Below are positions 11,086-22,359 of a stretch of 64,000 bases of DNA, piece by piece. The DNA comes from Candidula unifasciata (lineage: Eukaryota; Mollusca; Gastropoda; Stylommatophora; Geomitridae). The position numbers and the translations under genes are program-made. Under the pieces are notes generated by a model that did no database searches, was not told where the DNA came from, and saw nothing but the letters and a program-made list of their open reading frames with translations. Every line of letters starts with the position of its first letter. The first letter of the stretch is position 1. The stretch covers positions 377,227-441,226 of the forward strand of contig CAJHNH020005011.1 in NCBI GenBank assembly GCA_905116865.2, read 5' to 3'.

Positions 11086-11103
11086 ATCCCGGACGAGCCC
11101 CCA
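11086..11103 (-). other. primer binding site complementary to tRNA-Pro
   Basis: The - strand reads TGGGGGCTCGTCCGGGAT, two bases from the inner edge of the 5' LTR. This 18-mer is the same as the tRNA-Pro primer site known from murine leukaemia-type gammaretroviruses. It proves the element's orientation and that the LTR at 11106-13071 is the 5' one. Confidence 0.93.
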
Positions 11104-11105
11104 CT

Positions 11106-13071
11106 TGTCGTGGAACAGGTTCCTTATACACTCAATAAAGTGGTGTTATCTTGTTAGAAACCGAGACAACTGTCTTTTGGTGCAAAGAGCAGACAGTGTC
11201 CCTGGATACTCAGATACAGACTCGAATTGGCTCGCAAAAGAAGGTGAGCTGCCTGAATATCCCCAGAAAAGGGATAAGGGAATTTAGATGCCTAAACACT
11301 TAGACAGAGCAGATTACCCCTCCCGACAATTTCCCTTTCTGGTAGTAAAATTAAGCCCCCATCTAGACTATGTATATTGGTAGACAGCACTGACACCATA
11401 CATACATCTAGAAATAGAAATAAACTTTCGACTATGAGTTTAAATCAATCATAGGAATGTTTATTAAAATTAAAGTAAAATTCAATCATCTATTTACTTT
11501 TGAAAATACATTATTCAAACTAAGTAGGATGAAAGATAAAAATGATAGTAACATGAAACTGTCGTCATGAGAGGATCAGTGGGAAATAACATACAACAAT
11601 TACCACCTGGAGTTTCCCAGAGGATCATCCATTTCAAAGACTGAGGTGGAATGTCGGATCTGTCCCAAGCACCAAGATCTTCCTTAGGGCACTCCAATCA
11701 TTAGCTACAACCAGCCTGGCAGTGGTTTGGAAGCTCGTCCTGCCACAAGGAATCTGTCCTCGGCTTTTCAGCAGCTAGGGATGGAAACAATCAAAAAATA
11801 TATAGTCCCTGCTGTTTTGCAAAATAAAATATATTCCCAACTTTCCCCTCTCTCTTCATATTGTCAGAAGTGGGATAATAGTCTAGTAGCATTGTCATTT
11901 ACATAGCTTCCACTTCTGACTACTGTCCAGTCCCGATGAATGTCTTCCATCTTCTGTCCTTCAGGATGATAGTGTAATGCTCCTCATTTTTTCACAGACT
12001 CAGACAGCAATATGCAGTTATAAATGCAACACAAAATCAGACAGAATGTTATAGAATTCTCTCTATAAATATTGAGAATTCTAGATAAAAGATCTTGCCT
12101 TTCCTTCTTCCAGATATTCCACTGTGCGGTTATTTTCTGGTTGGTGAGGCTAAGAAAAACAGTTTCCCAGTGGGTAGTTTTCTCGGACAGCATATCCTCA
12201 AAATCACAGCATTTAATACTGCTGTGTATAAGTAAAATAATACATTAATAACATCATGAAAAATACATCAATACCCTGAAAACAAAATTCAGCACTTCTA
12301 CAACAAGCAAACATTATGAATTATAGAAGTATGAGCATGAACAGTGAAGAACAATGTCTCCTATGAAATGTTACCATTGAGATGTTACCATTATCTACAC
12401 AAACTCTGCTAACCAGCCATAGATCATTCATCTACCAGCAATAGAAGATAGATAATTTCCTAAGAGTCTTAGATACAGCAAACAGAAGTAACCTCCTAGA
12501 TACCGAACAATAAGAATCAGGAATAGATCATAAAGAAATGGTTTCCTGTCCATGTGCAGAAATGGGTCAGCGTGGTTTTTCCTCTGTCTGGTACAATTCT
12601 AATATTGTACACGAAATGCGGCCCGAAAACTGAAATCACGATTTAATTAACAGTTACTGTGCTCACCTGGATTTAGATGTAACTATATGGTCATGTTGCT
12701 AGGGTTTTTAGGCGGCGAGAAAGACAAAGTTCTGCCAAAACGGCCCGCTCTAACACCTGCTTGCTGACCTGAAGTAAAATGGCTGGCAATCTTGTCTCAC
12801 TGCGGGATTTCCGGTGTTGGCCAGGGTTTTCCACGCTACGTTGCCGAGTTACTAGCCGTATATTTTTATACGTGAAAGCTCAGGGGAATTACAAGTAGGA
12901 CAATGGAAAATCCCCAAACAGCAACCGTAGGCTATAACCGGGATATCTCTCAATGCGTCTTATGACGAAAATGAAGTCACTGGGCGCATGTAAGAGAGAA
13001 AAATAGAAGGGTCACAAAGGGGTGGTATGTCAGCCAAGTATCTTGTCTACTTTAAGCGGCGTCTCGCGACA
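11106..13071 (-). repeat. 5' LTR (1,966 bp)
   Basis: Offset from the other LTR by exactly 4,750 bases. Every 60-base line I compared is the same. It is flanked on the outside by the target duplication CAGCC (13072-13076). Confidence 0.93.
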
Positions 13072-13310
13072 CAGCCATATTACGCATTCAATAAAGCAAA
13101 TCACTGAATTCAATTCACCATTTTGCCTTAAATTCATGGAATATGAGAAAGCTTTTGACAGCATTGACAGGGAATCTCTCTGGAAAACAATGGGGGCACT
13201 ATTGAATACCACCGAAAATAAGTAACTTAGTCAACAAAACATGAAAGAAGCATGGCATGCCGAGTTCTTCATCAGGGAAAGCTAACATTTAAAATAAAAA
13301 CTGGTGTGCG
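13072..13310 (+). pseudogene. degenerate non-LTR reverse transcriptase relic, right part
   Basis: Continues the relic interrupted at 6355. FCLKFMEYEKAFDSIDRESL (13118-13177 region) is the conserved RT block containing a catalytic Asp (F-x-D-x-x-K-A-F-D-S class), with the usual FxDYEKAFD altered to MEYEKAFD. LTFKIKTGVRR near 13270-13305 is the start of the next block (KTGVRQG). It stops where the 18-bp array begins. Confidence 0.8.
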
Positions 13311-13329
13311 ACGGTACTTTTTTCGTCTC

Positions 13330-14933
13330 TTCTATTTTAAAATATACTGTAGCTGTAAAATATACATTAGCTGTAAAACATACTGTAGCTGTACATATAC
13401 ATTAGCTGTAAAACATACTGCAGCTGTAAAACATACTGCAGCTGTAAAACATACTGTAGCTGTACATATACATTAGCTGTAAAACATACTGTAGCTGTAA
13501 AACATACTGTAGCTGTAAAATATACATTAGCTCTAAAACATACTGTAGCTGTTAAAAATACATTAGCTGTAAAACATACTGTAGCTGTAAAACATACTGC
13601 AGCTGTAAAACATACTGCAGATGTCAAACATACTGCAGCTGTAAAACATACTGCAGCTGTAAAACATACTGTAGCTATAAAACATAATGTAGCTGTAAAA
13701 CATACTGTAGCTGTAAAACATACTGTAGCTGTAAAACATACTGTAGCTGTAAAACATACTGCAGCTGTAAAACATACTGTAGCTGTAAAACATACTGTAG
13801 CTGTAAAACATACTGCAGCTGTAAAACATACTGTAGCTCTAAAACATACTGCAGCTGTAAAACATAATGCAGCTGTAAAGCATACTGCAGCTGTAAAACA
13901 TACTGCAGCTGTAAAACATACTGCAGCTGTAAAACATACTGCAGCTGTAAAACATACTGCAGCTGTAAAACATACTGCAGCTGTAAAACATACTGCAGCT
14001 GTAAAACATACTGCAGCTGTAAAACATACTGTAGCTGTAAAATATACTACAGCTGTAAAACATACTGCAGCTATAGAACATACTACAGCTATAGAACATA
14101 CTACAGCTATAGAACATACTATAGCTATAGAACATACTGCAGCTATAGAACATACTGTAGCTATAGAACATACTGTGGCTATAGAACATACTACAGCTAT
14201 AGAACATACTACAGCTATAGAACATACTACAGCTATAGAACATACTACAGCTATAGAACATACTACAGCTATAGAACATACTGTAGCTATAGAACATACT
14301 GCAGCTATAGAACATACTGCAGCTGTAAAACATACTGTAGCTGTAAAACATACTGTAGCTGTAAAACATACTGCAGCTGTAAAACATACTGTAGCTCTAA
14401 AACATACTGCAGCTGTAAAACATAATGCAGCTGTAAAGCATACTGCAGCTGTAAAACATACTGCAGCTGTAAAACATACTGCAGCTGTAAAACATACTGC
14501 AGCTGTAAAACATACTGCAGCTGTAAAACATACTGTAGCTGTAAAATATACTACAGCTGTAAAACATACTGCAGCTATAGAACATACTACAGCTATAGAA
14601 CATACTACAGCTATAGAACATACTATAGCTATAGAACATACTGCAGCTATAGAACATACTGTAGCTATAGAACATACTGTGGCTATAGAACATACTACAG
14701 CTATAGAACATACTACAGCTATAGAACATACTACAGCTATAGAACATACTACAGCTATAGAACATACTACAGCTATAGAACATACTACAGCTATAGAACA
14801 TACTGTAGCTATAGAACATACTGCAGCTATAGAACATACTGCAGCTATAGAACATACTACAGCTATAGAACATACTAAAGCTATAGAACATACTACAGCT
14901 ATAGAACATACTACAGCTATAGAACATACTGTA
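13330..14933. repeat. 18-bp minisatellite with 558-bp higher-order repeat
   Basis: The unit is AACATACTGCAGCTGTAA in one half and AACATACTACAGCTATAG in the other, with many point variants. Variant order is repeated: the rare sequence CTGTAGCTCTAAAACATA occurs at 13831 and again at 14389, exactly 558 bp (31 units) apart, and the following variants match. All frames without stops stay open across the array on both strands, so the long 'CSMFYS' and 'AIEHT' peptides are not genes. Confidence 0.95.
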
Positions 14934-14984
14934 ACGTTTCGATATGGTCATAGAGAGGACGGCAAATGTTGGTCTCTATACAAT

Positions 14985-15361
14985 ATTTTGTACATAAACA
15001 TTCAGCATGGACGGCGTACACAAATATTAACTCAGGGCGGTGTACACAAATATTAACTCAGGGCGGTGTACACAAATATTAACTCGGGGCGGTGTACATA
15101 GACTTCAAGCACTATGCTAGGACGGTGCACATAAACAATATTTCAGGACCGTATACATAAACAATATTTCAGGACCGTGTACGTAAACAGTTTATCAGGA
15201 ACGTGCAAATAACCAATATTCGGGACCGTTTACATGAACATTAGGACAGGACGGTGTATATAAGCAATATGTCAGTACGGAATATGTACATAAACGTTTA
15301 GTCAGGACGGTCTGTGCACATAAACATTATGTCAGGACTGTGCACATAAACATTATGTCAG
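14985..15361. repeat. degenerate tandem repeat around GGACGGTGTACATAAACA
   Basis: A loose repeat of 26-36 bp. Recurring words are CAGGACGGTG, ACATAAACA and ATTATGTCAGGAC. The first three copies (15005-15095) are near-identical and later copies diverge. Confidence 0.75.
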
Positions 15362-15430
15362 GACATTGTTTATAGACACCACAAACCCTACTCCTTACTT
15401 TCCCATCATGCACTGTTTAACATTGTCTAT
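15362..15430. repeat. 57-bp tandem repeat, left piece split by a LINE
   Basis: One copy of the unit TATAGACA.. CACAAACCCTACTCC .. GCACTGTTT.ACATTGTC. The array resumes at 16168 after the LINE insertion. Confidence 0.85.
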
Positions 15431-16167
15431 TCATTCATTCACTAGCATGTCCCTCGCGGAACCTCGCTGCCATAACAACCCTCCGGAAAACCTTCCTATC
15501 CTGAGCAAGATGTCCTGCGTCTGATACACCCATCTGGAGATCATCTGCCACATCCTGCACCCATCTTCTCCTTGGCCTTCCTCTTCCTCTCTTCCCAGGC
15601 ATATACCCCTCCATTATTGTTCTCTCTAGACTTCCATGACGTTTCAAGTGACCAAAATATTTCAATTTTCTTTGTTTTATTGTCTTTACTAGCCAACCCT
15701 CTTCAATATTCAGCTCTTGAAGTATGGATGCATTTGTTCTTTTCTTTACCCAAGATATTCTTAGAACCTGTCTGTAACATTTATATTCAAATGCATTTAT
15801 GCGCTGTTCCGCTTGTTTAGTAAGTGTCCAGGTCTCACAGGCGTATGTTGCAATGGGAAAGATGCATGCTCTTAAAAATCTGACCTTTTTAATTCTATCT
15901 GTACAATTCCATAATTTATTCAGTTGTTTTAGTCTTTGAAAGTCTTTGAAGAGCAATTGATAGTCGCCGTTTAATTTCTTTCATTGTGTTACCATTGTTG
16001 GTAACCAGTGACCCAAGATATTCGAAATTTTCCACCACTTCCAATCTTTCCTCATTAACATATATTTCCTTCTCCATGGCAGTTTTGTTTGTATGTATTA
16101 TCTTTGTTTTTGCTATGTTAAGAAATAAGTTATGATTTTCGCTATTTCTTTGGAGTGAGGTTAATAA
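15431..16167 (-). pseudogene. 5'-truncated LINE inserted in the 57-bp array
   Basis: The - strand encodes the C-terminal part of a non-LTR retrotransposon protein in two overlapping frames joined near 15930. An upstream segment has ENFEYLGSLVTNNGNTMKEI. It is followed by LRACIFPIATYACETWT, KCYRQVLRISW, YFGHLKRHGSLERTIMEG and GKRGRGRPRRRWVQD. The last frame ends normally near 15435 before a (TGAA)n tail. The RT catalytic region is absent. GTCTAT at 15425-15430 and 16168-16173 is the target duplication; the array unit is continuous once the insert is removed. It is the same family as 5197-5815. Confidence 0.88.
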
Positions 16168-16470
16168 GTCTATAGACATCACAAACCCTACTCCGTACTT
16201 TCTAATCGTGCACTGTTTGACATTGTTTATAGACATCACAAACCCTACACCGTACTTCCCTATCGTGCACTGTTTGACATTGTCTATAGACATCACAAAC
16301 CCTACACCGTATTTCCCTTTCGTGCACTGTTTGACATTGTCTATATACATCACAAACCCTACTTCGTACTTCCTCATCGTGCACTGTTTGACATTGTCTA
16401 TAGACATCACAAACACTACCCCGTATTTCCCTATCGTGCACTGTTTGACATTGTCTATCGACAATCGTAT
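16168..16470. repeat. 57-bp tandem repeat, right piece, about 5 copies
   Basis: Units read CACAAACCCTACNCCGTA then TATCGTGCACTGTTTGACAT, period 57. The period is a multiple of three, so both strands show spurious repetitive frames. Confidence 0.9.
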
Positions 16471-16775
16471 AGAGTCAAATTTTGCACAGACCAACGGAAG
16501 ACAAGGGAAAACCACGCCTGTATATTTATGACTTCAGTAAACGGGATCAATCTGGCCATGATGATATGTGTTCCAGCAGAAGCAGCGGCACAGGGAGCAA
16601 CAGCTGCAGGTGATGTCCCACATCGACGTCACGTGATGGCACGCAATCAAATGTTAAAAATAGCTGCAATTCACGGGTTGTCAGAAACACAGCTGGAAGC
16701 TTGCACATGCCAAAACATCCAGGGTGGAAGTCCTGCACCATCCAATATTTCTCGTATCAGAGCAGTACGATAAAC
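16471..16775. other. unique spacer
   Basis: An 81-codon open stretch exists at 16528-16773 (+), Ala-rich at first. I recognise nothing in it, and no splice or codon-use signal supports it. Confidence 0.4.
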
Positions 16776-16890
16776 AGGTGTGGGGAGAAAGAGGGTGTGG
16801 GGAGAAAGGGGGTGTGGGGAGAAAGGGGGTGTGGGGAGAAAGGGGGTGTGGGGATAAACAGGTGTGGGGAGAAAGAGGGTGGGGTTACAC
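16776..16890. repeat. 17-bp G-rich tandem repeat
   Basis: About six copies of GTGTGGGGAGAAAGGGG and variants. The + strand has runs of four to five G that could in principle form quadruplexes. Confidence 0.9.
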
Positions 16891-17045
16891 ATGTTTTTAT
16901 TTTTATTTTTACACAGGTGAGAAGAAATTTGAAATAGGAGTTTGACATAATTTTGATTAACTGAGTGTAACAACAAAATAGAGAGGTGTGGACACATCAG
17001 TAGTATAAGAGGAGTATTATACTACTCACATACACGTGGAGTTTC

Positions 17046-17290
17046 ACTAGCGACTCTCAGGGGGATAGTAGAATGCTGATGTGTGCACTCTCAGGGTGGT
17101 AGAATACTGGTGTATGCACTCTCATGATAATAGTAGAATATTGGTGTGTACACTCTGAGGATGATAGTGGAATAATTGTCTATGCACTCTGAGGATGATA
17201 GTAGAATACTGGTGTGTGCACTCTTAGGAAGTTAGTAGAATTTTGGTGTTTGCACAATAATAATGATGATAAAATACGGGTGTGTGCACC
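17046..17290. repeat. degenerate ~36-bp tandem repeat
   Basis: Six to seven diverged copies around TAGTAGAATACTGGTGTGTG and CACTCTNAGGATGA. Confidence 0.8.
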
Positions 17291-17377
17291 AACAGCAGGG
17301 GGCGTATGTGTCTGTTTTCACTTTTACATGTGTAACTTTGACATGGCCTGTGCTTGCTTATGTAATGTGAGTGAGAA

Positions 17378-18128
17378 AATCATTGTGGTGGTAGATTGGT
17401 AACTGTGACCTGAGTGAGAGAAATGATTGAGGTGTAGACTGGTAACTGTGGCAAAAGTAAGAGAAATGGTTGTGGTGGTAGACTGGTAACTCTGTGGCAA
17501 GCGTGAGAGAAATGATTGTGGTGGTTGAATGGTAACTGTGAACTGAGTGAGAGAAGTGGTTGTGGTGGTAGACTGGTAACTGTGGCAAGAGTGAGAGAAA
17601 TGATTGTGGTGGTAGACTGGTAACTGTGGCAAGAGTGAGAGAAATGATTGTGGTGGTAGACTAATAGCTCTGACCTGAGTGAGAGAAATAGTTGTGTTGG
17701 TTGACTCGTAACTGTGGCAAGCGTCAGAGAAATAGTTGTGGTGGTAGACTGGTAACTGTGACATGAGTGAGAGAAGTGGTTGTGGTGGTAGACTGGTAAC
17801 TGTGGCAAGAGTGAGAGAAATGGTTGTGGTGATATACTGGTAACTGTGATATGAGTGAGAGAAGTGGTTGTGGTGGTAGACTGGTAACTGTGGCAAGAGT
17901 GAGAGAAGTGGTTGTGGCGGTAGACTGGTAACTGTGGCAAGAGTGAGAGAAGTGGTTGTGGTGGTAGACTGGTAACTGTGACCCGAGTGAGAGAAATGGT
18001 TGTGGTGGTATACTGGTAACTGTGATATGAGTGAGAGAAGTGGTTGTGGTGGTAGACTGGTAACTGTGGCCAGAGTGAGAGAAGTGGTTGTGGTGGCAGA
18101 CTGGTAACTGTGACCTGGTGAGAGAAAT
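17378..18128. repeat. 44-bp minisatellite, about 17 copies
   Basis: Units contain GAGTGAGAGAAGTGGTTGTG followed by GTGGTAGACTGGTAACTGTG. Copies differ by point changes. Stop-free frames on the - strand (many H, S, Q, T) are products of the repeat. Confidence 0.95.
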
Positions 18129-19149
18129 AGTTATCTTGACAAACTCGTGAAAGAGTACAACTGATTGTGAATAGCTGAAACATACCATAGACGGGCGCTT
18201 GACGGCCACACACACAAACAGCCACCATAGGAATGAAGTTCTTGGCAAGACGCCGATTAATTATGAAACAAATGAATCGCCAATCACTTGTTTATCTTAC
18301 TGAAGATAACAATTACTGGTGCAATTTAAGGCAGACGAGTTTGTGCTTCAGATTACCGAGATTTTCTAGTTCAACAAAAGACATAAGGGAATATCAGAAC
18401 GTGTTGAAATTATGCATTTCTATCACAGATTGTTGCTAGTAAGCTGAAGTCACATTATAAGTCTGATATTTCCGACTGTAAATTTTAAATTTTCGATTTA
18501 AAAAAAAAAACATCATCAAACTCTACCGTTTGAAATGACGGATCTGAAGAGTGTTTTGTTCTGGTGAACGTGTTTATAGTTTTCCTAAATTTAGCACTGT
18601 TTGTTGTATCTGTGAGCAGCTTTGTGATGGTGTTTTTGTCCAATGAATTAAATACTGCACTTTATTTCCTAATTTATGTTGAACGATTACAAGTTAATTG
18701 AACTTTTGTGTGTGCCGAATTTCAAGAACTTTACTAGTGATCTAAGGCTTTTTCTAGCGACTGGGCAACCAGGCACTTTCGCTCAGCTGTGCGCTATAGG
18801 CGAACAAAGTCGACGTTAGGCAGAAGCAAAATGGCTGTCACATGTTTTATATGTATCTTTTGGGTCGCCATTAAAAACAATGATAAGTGATATTTACCAT
18901 CACTTTTGATATACTTGTAAAATATGTTTTTCCTGGAATTTATTTACATAAGTTACTCGTGTGATTCTCTTCAAATTTATATTCAGTATGTTGTGTATTC
19001 AGGAAGCAGCCTCTTAAGGGTCAGAAGGACAAAAAATGCTACACTGTATGTCCCATGATCTCTTTGTTTGCAAGTATAGTGCACCTTATAATATATTTGA
19101 TGTTAAAATTTTATGATTTTAATATTAAAAATTCAAAATGGGCCTCAAT
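18129..19149. other. about 1 kb of non-repetitive DNA, no gene seen
   Basis: An open stretch at 18233-18439 (+, 68 codons) starts inside the sequence CACCATAGGAATGAAG. I recognise no family. The rest is A/T-rich with no motif I can name. Confidence 0.5.
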
Positions 19150-19450
19150 TCGCAAATAGTGTGAACCTACTGGGTGTACAAGAAGAGTATTGCTAATATA
19201 CTGGCTTGATAAGGATAGTATTGCTAAAATACTGGGTGTACAAGAAGAATATAGATAATATACTGGGTGGACAAGGATAATATTGCTAATTATACTGATT
19301 ACATACTCGGTAGACAAGTATAATAATGTTAATATACTGGATGGACAATAATTATACTGATTACATACTCGGTAGACAAGTATAATATTGTTAATATACT
19401 GGGTGGACAAGTATAATATTGCGAATATACTGGATGGACAAGACAAATAT
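19150..19450. repeat. degenerate ~31-bp tandem repeat
   Basis: Recurring words are AATATACTGGGTGGACAAG and TATAATATTGCTAAT, 8-9 diverged copies. Confidence 0.8.
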
Positions 19451-20361
19451 GCTGGTCAAGCTCACTTCCTAATTTTAGGTTGATTATTTTAACACAGATT
19501 GGGCCAGCTAAAAATATATAGAATGTGTTATTATTTGTTCCCATTAGAATACGATGTTATAGAGATTATATAAGCCTATCAACTGTATCAGCCATATTAA
19601 TTAATTAATATTTAAAAACATTTCGTGTTTCATTTTAGTTTGTATATGTGTATATACCGATATACGCATTCTAATTTCGAGCTTATTCCTAAAGTTTTTG
19701 CGGTGAGTACTCTGGAGACGGCCGAGAACACACTGAAAAGACAAGACTGTCAAGAGTGAAACGAAACATATCGTTTGCCCAGGGTGGTGACGTCACGTCA
19801 AGCTGATGACGTCTGCACTAAGTCCTGTCAGCTGGAGAAAGCCTTGAGTGATCTATAGGGATTTAGTTTATTTCTGACAATTACTTCTTTAACATATACA
19901 TGTTTATCTAACACAGTGTAGACTGTTTTTGTTTCAAAAGTTAATTGGAAGATGTCTACATTTACCATTACGGAACCCAGTTTTTGGCTCTGTACAGCTT
20001 ATTAGATAATGGTCACTGAATGAGCTAACAGGGGAAAAAAATTCAATAATATTAAATGGCCATGAGCCATGTTTGTATGGCCTATTATAGTTGAAGATGT
20101 TTCTGTAACTGTCATGGAAAGATTTACTTACTGTTTGCAGTTGTTCGATAGAAAGACATCGCTCTTGGTCTGGTTGGTTTCATTGTTGTCCAAGAACTAT
20201 ACTTCTCTAATGGGGTAGATAAAAAAAAAAGGGGGGGGGGGAGGGGATGTCAATATCATGACATAGCCAGTGCAGACTACAAGGAAACAAATATCATTGA
20301 AAGCATTTACTAGCCATGTTTCCATCGCTGCATTATTTCTCAGTCCTCTAAGAAAGTTTCT
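19451..20361. other. about 0.9 kb of non-repetitive DNA, no gene seen
   Basis: Contains a GACGTCACGTCAAGCTGATG stretch with palindromic GACGTC near 19788-19810, and an A/G homopolymer junction at 20220-20245. No coding signal seen. Confidence 0.5.
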
Positions 20362-20875
20362 TCTTGGAGACGTGGAGACGCACCTTGGAGACGTGGAGAC
20401 GCACCTTGGAGACGTGGAGTCGCACCTTGGAGACGTGGAGTCGCACCTTGGAGACGTGGAGACGCGGAAACGGACCTTGGAGATGCGGAGACGCACCTTG
20501 GAGACGTGGAGACGCTCCTTGGAGACGTACCTTGCAGACGCACCTTGGAAACGTGGAGACGCGGAGACGCACCTTGGAGACGCGGAGACGCACATGGGAG
20601 ACGTGGAGACGCGGAAACGCACCTTGGAGACGCGGAGACGCACCTTGGAGACGTGAAGACGCACCTTGGAGACGCACCTTGGAGACGTGGAGACGCACCT
20701 TGGAGACGCAGAGACTTACCTTGGAGACGCGGAGACGCACCTTGGAGACGCAGGGACGCACCTTGGAGACGCACCTTTTAGACGCACCTTGGAGACGCGG
20801 AGACGCACCTTGGAGACGCACCTGTTAGACGCACCTTGGAGATGCGGAGACGCACCTTGGAGACGCACATTGCGG
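20362..20875. repeat. 18/21-bp GC-rich minisatellite
   Basis: Mixed units built from GACGCACCTTGGAGAC with GTGGAGAC or GCGGAGAC spacers. Units of 18 and 21 bp are interspersed, both multiples of three, so every frame stays open on both strands. The array keeps a consistent GAGACG core. Confidence 0.93.
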
Positions 20876-21172
20876 TATCAGAGAAACCCGTTGCTGAGGC
20901 AACTGATTGACTTAGAAATGTGTCTCCTGGATCACTACAATTTGCACTCGAGTTTGGAATCTGAAATGTGACCCTTGACCCTATCCGCTTGTGATAGGGA
21001 ATGCTGAAGGCGGGTCACATCGGGGTCGCCATGTTAGTATGACTACAATATGGCTGACCTGGTTCACAGTAACGTTTAGATATATTTTTTCGGGAAAGTG
21101 AGAAAGCAGAGCTTTGAAAAAGGACCTGCTATATGATAATGATTAAAGGGGCGATAGTTTGTAGTTTGGCTG
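20876..21172. other. spacer, nothing recognised
   Basis: Unique sequence between two arrays. No frame, RNA or transposon signal that I can support. Confidence 0.5.
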
Positions 21173-21420
21173 CAGCATGTGAGGTAAAGATATGAGATGT
21201 GTGCCACACATTTGCTGTTACACACGTGATGTAAAGATATGAGATGTGTGCCACACATATGTTGTTATACACGTGAGGTAAAGATATGAGATGTTTGCCA
21301 CACATATGTTGTTATACACGGGAGGTAAAGATATGAGATGTGTGCCACACATATGTTGTTATACACGTGAGGTAGAGATATGAGATGTGTGCCACACATT
21401 TGCTGTTACACACGTGAAGC
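21173..21420. repeat. 47-bp tandem repeat, about 5 copies
   Basis: Units contain GGTAAAGATATGAGATGTGT then GCCACACATATGTTGTTA. The GTAAAGATAT word recurs every 47 bp. Confidence 0.93.
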
Positions 21421-22085
21421 ACATCTTACACTGTGGTTGACTTGTAAAAGACAAGCTATGCCTGTTGCTGCCCTAATGGTTTCGAGACAGCCCACTGATC
21501 CTTTTAGCAAACGTTACTTTTGCCTGGTCCCTCCAGCTGGGGGAAGGAAATGAACTCTGAAGTATCCACAGATCCCCTCTGCAGTGTGTCCGGTACCATA
21601 TGGTGATGACCTACCAGCTCCCAAAGTGTCAGAATCATCTCAGCTGCTTCTACTGGTGAAGAAGAATGCATTGAGGCCAGCCAGATTTTGAGCAAATTAC
21701 ATCCACTAAACCACACATCAAATGAGACGAATGATCTTGTGAGAGATCCTAATTTACTTAAGAACAAGGCTGTCTGTGTAGATTAGTGCATCTGCTTCGT
21801 CTGAATGTTCACTGATGAGAGCGTTGACCTCTGCATTAACAGCAACATGATTCTCTTCTCTACATCGCCTGTTAAATGTGGAAGTTCAGGAAAATATAAA
21901 TACACGCATGAGGCACAGGTATCCACTCTGCATCAGGGGTGATGTCGGTTAGGCTGCGCATACATAACTTGTTTTAGTGTAATGTTGGTATTTGGAATCA
22001 GCATATTGAAATCAATCAGAAATGATATATTTCAATTCTGAAGAAAAAGAAAACCACTTTTAAAAAAATATGTTGACTAGTGCAA
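21421..22085. other. spacer, nothing recognised
   Basis: An 87-codon open stretch on - (21504-21767) has no recognisable domain. The region is otherwise unremarkable. Confidence 0.4.
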
Positions 22086-22335
22086 TTAGTGAATATCATC
22101 GTCATCACGTAACACTGCGAATCGTTAGGCCACAAGTTTCTGTTGACTGTCTGATCATCTCTCTTAACCTTTGGCGGTCAGTTGCGATGGAATTTATGAT
22201 TGCATGCTCGAGGCCTGTCCAGTCAGTCAGGTTCTGTAGCCAGGTCTTTCTTGGTCTGCCTCTTCTCGTCTTTGTCTCTACTGATCCCTGCAGTATTGTT
22301 TTTGAGAGGCCATCAGATCTTATCGAATCTTAGTC
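22086..22335 (-). pseudogene. C-terminal remnant of a non-LTR retrotransposon
   Basis: The - strand reads ..TKTRRGRPRKTWLQNLTDWT.. then ..SIATDRQRLREMI.., then stops near 22090 in a GATGACGATGAT tail. The GRPRKTW...A.DR..LR pattern is the usual extreme C terminus of LINE RT proteins. The 24-bp array starts directly upstream of it on that strand, so the element is cut off there. Confidence 0.65.
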
Positions 22336-22359
22336 TTGCATAAAATGTTTTTGGATTTC

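Larger units (their letters stand above)
6356..13071 (-). mobile_element. complete, very young LTR retrotransposon, non-autonomous
   Basis: It reads on the - strand. The two LTRs are 1,966 bp and I see no difference between them in a line-by-line reading. Ends are TGTCG...CGACA. The target duplication is CAGCC at 6351-6355 and 13072-13076. The primer binding site lies 2 nt inside the 5' LTR and a purine tract lies just before the 3' LTR. The 2,784-bp interior is almost filled by one 717-codon frame. No protease, reverse transcriptase (no YxDD/FxDD block), RNase H or integrase is seen, so mobilisation would need enzymes supplied in trans. Identical LTRs, an intact target duplication and an open frame indicate recent insertion. 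The target is a LINE relic. Confidence 0.95.

Noticed and set aside
13839..15056. Repetitive CSMFYS and AIEHTTAIEHT proteins
   Set aside because: Products of the 18-bp array; both strands open simultaneously.
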